The translations under genes were made by a program, and so were the position numbers. Shown here in pieces: positions 6,458-13,362 of a stretch of 13,362 nucleotides of DNA. Source of the DNA: JAICTV01 sp034666045 (GTDB lineage: Bacteria; Planctomycetota; Phycisphaerae; Tepidisphaerales; Tepidisphaeraceae); NCBI GenBank assembly GCA_034666045.1, contig JAXDMN010000101.1, positions 1 through 13,362 of the forward strand. The letters run 5' to 3'. Position 1 is the first letter of the stretch; each line of letters opens with the position of its first letter. Below the pieces are notes generated by a model. It ran no database searches, was not told the DNA's origin, and saw nothing but the letters and a program-made list of their open reading frames with translations.

Positions 6458-7084
6458 GTGGCAGAACATCCGACAACCGAAGTTCGCGCGCTTCAACTCT
6501 ACGATGGCGCGTCCGCGGATATGCAGCTTGAATCACGCGGCGACGGCTCGCCCGCGCGGCTTGCCGGCTACGCCGTGCGATTCAACGTCTTGTCCAAAGA
6601 CTTGGGCGGGTTCCAAGAACGGATCATCCCCGGCGCGTTCGACGCCGTCTTGAAAAGCGGCGCGGACATCCGCGCGCTGTTCGATCACGACAGCTCGAAG
6701 TTACTCGGGCGCACGAGCGCCGGAACGCTGCGCGTGGGTAAGGATGACCGCGGCCTGTGGTTCAGCGTCGACTTGCCGGATACGACGTTCGCCCGTGACT
6801 TGGCCGTAAGCGTCAAGCGCGGCGATATCCGCGGCATGAGTTTCGGCTTCCGCGTGCCGCCGGGCGGCGATCGGTTCATCAGGGGAACCGGTGGGACACC
6901 GATCCGCGAAGTGACGGCAATGGACCTGAAGGAAATCACCGTGACGTCGATCCCGGCATATCCCGACACGAGCGTCGCACTCCGCGTATCACCGACGATC
7001 GTCTCGCGATTGCCGCAAACATGGTCACCGTGTCGGGAAAACCTACGGCGACGGATGGCGATCGTACGATTGAGGGATTTCTAA
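6458..7084 (+). CDS. HK97-family prohead (head maturation) protease
   Basis: The 208-residue product starts at GTG 6458 behind GGGAGG. It shows the U35/S78 protease landmarks in order: LAGYAVRFNVLSKDLGGFQE (35-54), IIPGAFD (56-62), ALFDHDSSKLLGRTSAGTLRV (73-93, with the likely catalytic His77), RGDIRGMSFGF (121-131, with the likely catalytic Ser128), and ITVTSIPAYPDTSVALR (160-176). The family cleaves the capsid delta domain and then itself during head maturation. The usual gene order is portal, protease, capsid; here it lies after the tape measure gene and without a portal, so the module has been rearranged. The last 30 residues (SRLPQTWSPCRENLRRRM...) look unlike the family and may be a late extension. 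The stop TAA overlaps an ATG (TAATG, 7082-7086). Confidence 0.9.
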   Translation: MAEHPTTEVRALQLYDGASADMQLESRGDGSPARLAGYAVRFNVLSKDLGGFQERIIPGAFDAVLKSGADIRALFDHDSSKLLGRTSAGTLRVGKDDRGLWFSVDLPDTTFARDLAVSVKRGDIRGMSFGFRVPPGGDRFIRGTGGTPIREVTAMDLKEITVTSIPAYPDTSVALRVSPTIVSRLPQTWSPCRENLRRRMAIVRLRDF

Positions 7085-7136
7085 TGGCGACGCTCGAAGC
7101 GAATCGACGTTGCGACAACTCCGCGGCTGTGGCCGG

Positions 7137-7358
7137 ATGATTCAAACCCCCTGTCGAGAAATTTCCCCGCCGCCACCGGCAACGCTTGAGGATCAGATTC
7201 GTCAGAATCTGCCTGCGCTGCGCGATCGGCTGATTGACATCCTGGCGGCGAACGCCGCGCGAAAGTTCTTGCTGCGCCGAAGTGGGGGCGATAGCATCTG
7301 TGTCGACAAAGTGGGCCGGCGCGTGGTTCAGACGCCCGGCCCCGGACAAACCTGTTAA
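7137..7358 (+). CDS. Small protein of 73 aa upstream of the recombinase
   Basis: I start it at ATG 7137, which overlaps the TGA (7138-7140) of a short frame (7084-7140, 18 aa) that itself begins in the protease stop. A TTG at 7110 would add 9 residues. The product has a Pro-rich start (ISPPPP), a helical centre (LEDQIRQNLPALRDRLIDIL) and a basic end. Its stop TAA (7356-7358) overlaps the recombinase Shine-Dalgarno (TAAGGAGG), which ties the two genes together in translation. The family is not recognised; a regulator or accessory of the recombinase is only a guess from position. Confidence 0.5.
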   Translation: MIQTPCREISPPPPATLEDQIRQNLPALRDRLIDILAANAARKFLLRRSGGDSICVDKVGRRVVQTPGPGQTC

Positions 7359-7363
7359 GGAGG
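7357..7363 (+). promoter_or_regulatory. Strong ribosome binding site of the serine recombinase
   Basis: AAGGAGG lies 6 nt before GTG 7370 and shares two bases with the preceding stop codon. It fixes the recombinase start. Confidence 0.85.
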
Positions 7364-7369
7364 TTCGTC

Positions 7370-9025
<1,656 letters not shown>

Positions 9026-9147
9026 ATCTTGTGTCTTCGATCGTACGCGCACGGGCGACCATGTCAAGGTTCCCGAGCGCGGGCGACGGCGACGCACACT
9101 AGAATTACGAGCGGGACGCGCGAGCGGTTCGCGGAAGGGATATTCTG

Positions 9148-10143
9148 TTGTCAATGACCTCAGGGAGCGACGTCGTCAGTGATCCGGTCCTCGATGAGCT
9201 CGTCCGCCGCTGCTCGGCGGGCGAGGCGGTGGCGCTTTGCACGGTTGTGTCCGCACGCGGCAGTACGCCGCAGGCGGCCGGGGCGCGCATGCTCCTGCTC
9301 GGCGACGGCAAAACCATCGGCACACTCGGGGGCGGTTGCGTCGAGGCGGAAGTGCGACAACAGGCGATCAAGCTGCTCCACGCCGGTCTCTCCAAGCTGC
9401 TCAACTTCAAGCTCGACCACGATTACGGCTGGGACGATGGCCTGATCTGCGGCGGCTCGATGGATATTTTCGTCGAGACGATGACGCAGCCGCGCGATGC
9501 GGAGGATTACCAACGCGCGCTCGCCGCGCTGCGCGAGGGGCGATCGGCGGATCTCGCGGTTTCGTACGACGTCGAAGGTCAGCCGAAAACGTTTCGCGAG
9601 ACGCTCGAGCCGCCGGGGAAATTGTTGATCGTTGGCGCGGGGCATGTCGGGCAGGCGCTGGCGGCGTTGGCGGCTTCGCTTCAGTTTCATGTTTCCGTTC
9701 TCGACGATCGCTCCGACTGCGCGTCGGCCGAGCGATTTCCGTCGGCGGCGAGGCATGTCGCCGACATCGAATCGTCGCTGCGCGCCTGGCCGATCGATGC
9801 GCAGACGTACATCGTGATCGTGACGCGCGGCCACCGTCACGATGGCAAAGCCCTGGCCGCGGTGATCGACTCGCCGGCAAAATATGTCGGGCTGATTGGG
9901 TCGAAGCGCAAGGTGAAGACGATCTTCGAGGACTTGCTGGCGCAAGGCGCGCCGCTGGAAAAATTGCTGCGCGTGCATGCGCCGATCGGCCTGGAGATCG
10001 GCGCGGTGACGGTCCCGGAGATCGCGCTGAGCATCGCGGCGGAGTTGGTCGCCGTGCGGCGCGGTCGCGGCGGCGCTGCGGCGCTGCCGATGAAGTTCGA
10101 CGCAACGAAACTCCGCGAATTGCTCGAGATTCCCCAAAAATGA
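9148..10143 (+). CDS. XdhC-family protein (molybdenum hydroxylase maturation factor)
   Basis: The 331-residue product has the N-terminal XdhC/CoxI domain with CTVVSARGSTPQAAGARML (31-49) and GTLGGGCVEAEVR (58-70), then CGGSMDIFVE (101-110). A C-terminal Rossmann-like domain follows, with LLIVGAGHVGQALAALA (159-175), VTRGHRHD (225-232), GLIGSKRK (248-255) and PIGLEIGAVTVPEIALSIAAEL (279-300). The family binds and helps sulfurate molybdenum cofactor for xanthine dehydrogenase-type enzymes in the cytoplasm. No hydroxylase subunit lies nearby in the window. GGAAGG (9133-9138) lies 9 nt before TTG 9148 and 15 nt before ATG 9154, so TTG is favoured, but ATG remains possible. The gene is right chromosomal flank, divergent from the tRNA. 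Confidence 0.9.
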   Translation: MSMTSGSDVVSDPVLDELVRRCSAGEAVALCTVVSARGSTPQAAGARMLLLGDGKTIGTLGGGCVEAEVRQQAIKLLHAGLSKLLNFKLDHDYGWDDGLICGGSMDIFVETMTQPRDAEDYQRALAALREGRSADLAVSYDVEGQPKTFRETLEPPGKLLIVGAGHVGQALAALAASLQFHVSVLDDRSDCASAERFPSAARHVADIESSLRAWPIDAQTYIVIVTRGHRHDGKALAAVIDSPAKYVGLIGSKRKVKTIFEDLLAQGAPLEKLLRVHAPIGLEIGAVTVPEIALSIAAELVAVRRGRGGAAALPMKFDATKLRELLEIPQK

Positions 10144-10179
10144 AAAGAAGCTTTGATTGCCGCTTCCGCAGCGGCGATC
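10143..10179 (-). terminator. Probable terminator of the minus-strand gp19-like gene
   Basis: A 10-bp stem (10155-10164 with 10170-10179, one G:T pair) overlaps the stop codon at 10178-10180. On the minus strand AAAGCTTCTTTT follows. The U-run starts late, so strength is uncertain. Confidence 0.45.
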
Positions 10180-11800
10180 ACTGCTTGGTGGCGGCGCCGG
10201 CTGCGGGGAAAGTGGTGAACTTTCCCTCCTCGATCGTCACCGGCGAAATCTCCGACTTGGTGCGGACATAATATTTGCCGACCGGCAGGCCTACGTCGGC
10301 GGGGCCGCCGGCGTAGAACATGCTAGGGGCGCTGTCGAGGTCTTCTTCGATGATTTCCCAGGTTTGGTTTTCCGGGACTTCGAAGCGCAGGACGCCGACG
10401 CGGACGAGCGTGTCGGCGCCGGGTTCGACCTTGACGCCTTCGATCAGTTTGCCGTTGACGGTGACGAGGTAATCGCCGGGCGGCATTTCCTTGGCGACGC
10501 TGCCCCAGTTGATCTCGGCGTTCTTCTCGGTCTTGTCCTTGGGGAACTGGATGCGCTGGTTGTCGCGCTTGCGGATGCCTTCGGGGAAGCGAACGACGAG
10601 CCGGCCGGCGTCTTTCGGGAGTTTCAGGTTCGGCTGGATGACGTAGGTTTCCGACTCAGTGGCGGCGGCGCGGGGGGCGCGGGTCGCAAGTGGGGACTTC
10701 ATGCGCGCGACGGGACCGGGCGCGGGCGGCGCGGCGGGTTGCGATGCGTCAGCGGCGGCGGCGGTGGTGGTTGCGGGCGGCGGCGGGGGCGCGGACTCGG
10801 GTGCGGGAACGGCGGGCGTCTCCGGCGCTTTCGCAGCGGGCGCATTACCGACGCCGGCGAGCGCCATGCGTTCGAAGTACAGCTCGACCTCGAAGCGCGC
10901 GATCTTTTCCGAGTTCGCTTCGCGCGGCTCGGGCGCCAGTCGGGCGATGCCGATGTTGAACAAATCGATCCGCAGCAGCTCGTCCTTCATGTTGGGCGAA
11001 AGCAGGATCAATGCGCCGCTCTTCTCATTCGCCGGCGCGTTCTTGCCCTGGATGACGAATTCATCAAACCATGCCTGCCAGGGCTGCGCGTCGGCCCGGC
11101 TGATGGAGAGGCGGAGGTTCGGTAGTTGGAGCGAGGCCGGTTGCTTGCTCTGTACGCGGTCGACGCCCGCGCTATTGACGCCGGTGAGAAGCTTCACGGT
11201 GAGCGGCTCGACGCGCGCGACGCGGTTGCAGGGCAGGTTGCCGACCTCGATCCGGAAGTTGGAAGTCAACCAGGCTTTGGTCTTTGAATCGACCTTGTCG
11301 CCCGCCGCATTCCCGCCGCCCTTGCCGGGACGGATGGATTCGGGCGTGAGCTTGATCGTGAAATAGCCGGCGTCCTTGCTCGAGCCGTCGAGCGCGGGGA
11401 TGGTAAACTCGCTCAGCAGCGCGTTGGTGAACCGGGCCTCGGAGAGGATGGTATTGTCATTTTCGCCGGCGACGACGGTGCCGTTTCGGGGCCGTGGGTT
11501 GCCGGAGAGCGTCTCCTGGATGAGTTGCTGAACGATCGGCGCGAAGGGGGAGACCTGGATTGTGATGTCCTCGTAGCGCACGGCGCCGAGATGCTTGGGT
11601 GTCGCGCCGTTGGCGGCGCTGCCTTCGGGGACGACGTCGGCGTGGATGCCGCCGCCCTCGATGCTTTTGATCATGCCGAGGGAGTTTTCGTCGATGGTGA
11701 CGATCTGCCGCGCCGGCCCGCCCGTTCGGGCGGGAGCGGCGCCCATGCAGCTCAGGGCGATCAGTGCACAACTCACCGCGGTTACAAAACGAATGAACAT
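10178..11800 (-). CDS. Secreted protein with phage tail tube (gp19-like) resemblance
   Basis: This is a 540-residue product. Residues 1-22 look like a Sec signal peptide (MFIRFVTAVSCALIALSCMG), ending near GAAPA; Cys18 is a poor lipobox. Residues 72-155 (GAVRYEDITIQVSPFAPIVQ, then EARFTNALLSEFTIPALDGS and SKDAGYFTIKL) and 228-313 (LRLSISRADAQPWQAWFDEF, SGALILLSPN, RFEVELYFERM) resemble the two halves of conserved phage-tail proteins of the T4 gp19 type. A Pro/Ala-rich linker (about 318-368) leads to a C-terminal domain of mostly beta character (385-540). A purine-rich AAAGGGAA precedes ATG 11800. It is chromosomal, outside the element, convergent with the XdhC gene. The tail-tube link is by eye and moderate; the export signal is clearer. 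An envelope or extracellular structural role is possible. Confidence 0.6.
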   Translation of the reverse strand: MFIRFVTAVSCALIALSCMGAAPARTGGPARQIVTIDENSLGMIKSIEGGGIHADVVPEGSAANGATPKHLGAVRYEDITIQVSPFAPIVQQLIQETLSGNPRPRNGTVVAGENDNTILSEARFTNALLSEFTIPALDGSSKDAGYFTIKLTPESIRPGKGGGNAAGDKVDSKTKAWLTSNFRIEVGNLPCNRVARVEPLTVKLLTGVNSAGVDRVQSKQPASLQLPNLRLSISRADAQPWQAWFDEFVIQGKNAPANEKSGALILLSPNMKDELLRIDLFNIGIARLAPEPREANSEKIARFEVELYFERMALAGVGNAPAAKAPETPAVPAPESAPPPPPATTTAAAADASQPAAPPAPGPVARMKSPLATRAPRAAATESETYVIQPNLKLPKDAGRLVVRFPEGIRKRDNQRIQFPKDKTEKNAEINWGSVAKEMPPGDYLVTVNGKLIEGVKVEPGADTLVRVGVLRFEVPENQTWEIIEEDLDSAPSMFYAGGPADVGLPVGKYYVRTKSEISPVTIEEGKFTTFPAAGAATKQ

Positions 11801-11940
11801 CTGCGGTTCCCTTTCGATGTGAATGACTGGTTCCCCACGATGATGAAGTCAGTTGCCGGAGGTGTCAAAGGGCGCGCAGGCGCCGCCGCACGTCGGCGAA
11901 TTAATTGTCACAGCGACGGCCGCGCCGGGGATGAAGGGGC
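11801..11940. promoter_or_regulatory. Divergent intergenic region of 140 nt
   Basis: It separates the minus-strand gp19-like gene from the plus-strand membrane protein gene and must hold promoters for both. I see no clear boxes, only a short AT-rich patch near 11898-11908. Confidence 0.3.
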
Positions 11941-13362
11941 ATGGCGTGGCGGATCGGCGGCGGGCGGGGAAGAGCGGCGGTATGGGGTCGGGTGGCGCGA
12001 GGGCGCGGGGCGATGATCGCGGCGGCGCTGCTCGCGATCGTGTTGACGCTGCCGTCGTTGTACGTCGGGCTTTCCTCTGACGATTACTACCAGCGCTGGC
12101 TGCTGACCGGCTCGGAGGGATATGCCGAGGTGCGGCCGCCGCGGATGCAGATGTTTACCTTCCTCGACGGCAACCCCGCGCGCGCACAGCGCATGAAACA
12201 GCTCGGGCTGCTGCCGTGGTGGGTGTACGACAACGTCCGCGCCAGTTTCTGGCGGCCGATCACGACGCTGACGCACATCGCCGATTATCAGCTCTGGCCG
12301 CGGCGCCCGGAAGGGATGCACGCGCAGAGCATCGCGTGGTACGCGGCGCTGGTTCTGCTGGTCGCGATGCTCTATCGCAAGATGATGGGCCGGACGGTCG
12401 CCGCGGCGCTGGCGGTCATCATGTTCGCGGTCGATGACGCGCACGTCATTCCGGTGGGATTTATCGCCAGTCGCAACGCGCTCATCGCCGCAGTGTTCGG
12501 CGTGCTCGCGATCATCTGCCATCGACGGTGGCGCCTCGAGGCGGAGCGGCGGGGGCGACGCCAAATTGCATTTGCGGTACTTGCGATCGCCTGCTTCATC
12601 GCCAGCCTGCTTTCCGCCGAAGCGGGCCTGGCGACGTTTGGCTATCTGCTCGCGTACGAGATCGCTCTCGAGCGCGGCCGCTGGACGCGACGGCTGGCGG
12701 CGCTGGCGCCGTACGTGATCGCGATCATCGCATGGCGCGCGATCTGGAAGTCGCTCGGTTACGGCGTCGCTGCGCTGGACGGTCTTTACACCGACCCGCT
12801 CGCGCAGCCGTTGACCTTCATCGGCGATGTGATGATCCGGCTGCCGCTGCTGCTGCTCGGGCAGGCGGCGTATCCGCCGGCGGACGTGGGGCTCGTCGTC
12901 AACGGCGCGGGGCGAATAGGTTTCGCGCTGATCGGCATCGTCGTGGTGAGCTTGAGTGTGTGGATGCTCTGGCGACTGCTGCGGCACAACCGCGTCGCGC
13001 GATTCTGGGTGCTGGGCCTGGTGTTCGCGGCGATCCCGTGTTGCGCGCCGGCGCCATCGAACCGGATGTTGCTGTTCATCAGCATCGGCGCATTCGGCGT
13101 CACCGGGCAGTTCATCTCGATGGCGCTGCACGCGCGCTATTGGTCCGGACTGTCGAGATGGCGCCGCCTCGGGCGATTTTCATTCGTCGCCGCCACGGTC
13201 GTGATGCACCTGGTCTTTGCGCCGATCACGTTGTTCATGTGGTCGCACTGGCCGCTCGGTTGGCCGGATATGTGGGACGCGATCCACGAGATCCCGGACA
13301 TCACCGCAGCGGACGTGAATCGCGACGTCGTCATCGTCAACCACCCGCTTGCCGTGAACATG
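11941..13362 (+). CDS. Large polytopic membrane protein, 5' part (GT-C-like)
   Basis: The frame is open from TGA 11932-11934 to the window end, giving 474 residues from ATG 11941; ATG 12013 is the alternative start. The first choice gives an Arg-rich N-terminus (MAWRIGGGRGRAAVWGRVAR) before the first membrane segment, as the positive-inside rule expects. About nine or ten hydrophobic segments follow (for example AAALLAIVLTLPSLYVGL, AWYAALVLLVAML, IGFALIGIVVVSLSVWML). The first loop carries SDDYYQRW and later WRPITTLTHIADYQLW, an acidic pair and a W-R-P motif at the positions typical of GT-C glycosyltransferases, which use lipid-linked sugars at the outer membrane face. That class is an inference; the exact function is unknown. 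The gene continues past the window. Confidence 0.75.
   Translation, partial: MAWRIGGGRGRAAVWGRVARGRGAMIAAALLAIVLTLPSLYVGLSSDDYYQRWLLTGSEGYAEVRPPRMQMFTFLDGNPARAQRMKQLGLLPWWVYDNVRASFWRPITTLTHIADYQLWPRRPEGMHAQSIAWYAALVLLVAMLYRKMMGRTVAAALAVIMFAVDDAHVIPVGFIASRNALIAAVFGVLAIICHRRWRLEAERRGRRQIAFAVLAIACFIASLLSAEAGLATFGYLLAYEIALERGRWTRRLAALAPYVIAIIAWRAIWKSLGYGVAALDGLYTDPLAQPLTFIGDVMIRLPLLLLGQAAYPPADVGLVVNGAGRIGFALIGIVVVSLSVWMLWRLLRHNRVARFWVLGLVFAAIPCCAPAPSNRMLLFISIGAFGVTGQFISMALHARYWSGLSRWRRLGRFSFVAATVVMHLVFAPITLFMWSHWPLGWPDMWDAIHEIPDITAADVNRDVVIVNHPLAVNM

Noticed and set aside
9160..10137. Minus-strand frame of 325 aa
   Set aside because: Exact antisense shadow of the XdhC-family gene; composition is Arg/His/Gln-rich with no motif.
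10157..11125. Plus-strand frame of 322 aa
   Set aside because: Antisense shadow of the gp19-like gene, with long Gly/Arg runs from the antisense of the Pro/Ala linker.
11908..13131. Minus-strand frame of 407 aa
   Set aside because: Shadow of the polytopic membrane protein; its product is a low-complexity Arg/His/Asp/Gln mixture.

Overview
The window is high-GC bacterial DNA. It looks like the chromosome of an environmental bacterium, perhaps a planctomycete; that is a tentative reading from gene style and no marker gene proves it. It carries one small integrated mobile element.

Layout. Positions 1-503 are left chromosomal flank: the 3' end of an SRPBCC/AHA1-like gene, then a minus-strand terminator at 454-493. 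Positions 504-8969 are an element of about 8.45 kb bounded by an 18-bp direct repeat (504-521 and 8952-8969). The repeat is exactly the 3' end of an initiator tRNA-fMet gene that lies on the minus strand at 8952-9025. Positions 9026-13362 are right flank: an XdhC-family gene, a convergent gene for a secreted protein that resembles the phage tail tube family, and a large polytopic membrane protein that runs off the window.

Inside the element, left to right: an excisionase-like HTH gene beside attL; two small minus-strand genes; a ribbon-helix-helix regulator; a stretch of about 680 nt with no convincing gene that ends in a terminator; a small helical protein; a frameshifted tail-assembly-chaperone-like gene; an HK97-fold major capsid protein followed by a strong terminator; a short tape measure protein; a small basic protein; an HK97 prohead protease; a small protein; and a large serine recombinase with an excellent ribosome binding site. 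I see no terminase, portal, tail tube, lysis or replication gene. This is either a decayed prophage or a capsid-encoding satellite-type element that uses helper functions.

The most striking region is the right junction. The recombinase reading frame runs through a terminator hairpin, through attR and into the antisense of the tRNA, ending in EPPTSGL. The hairpin is oriented to terminate the tRNA transcript on the minus strand. It sits 10 nt beyond the tRNA end, the same distance as the host terminator that integration pushed away to 454-493. In the excised circle the recombinase frame would instead continue across attP into 522-568, giving a different C-terminus, and would stop 25 nt before the HTH gene. 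So integration state should change both the recombinase tail and its linkage to a likely directionality factor. These joins follow directly from the sequence; their function is inference.
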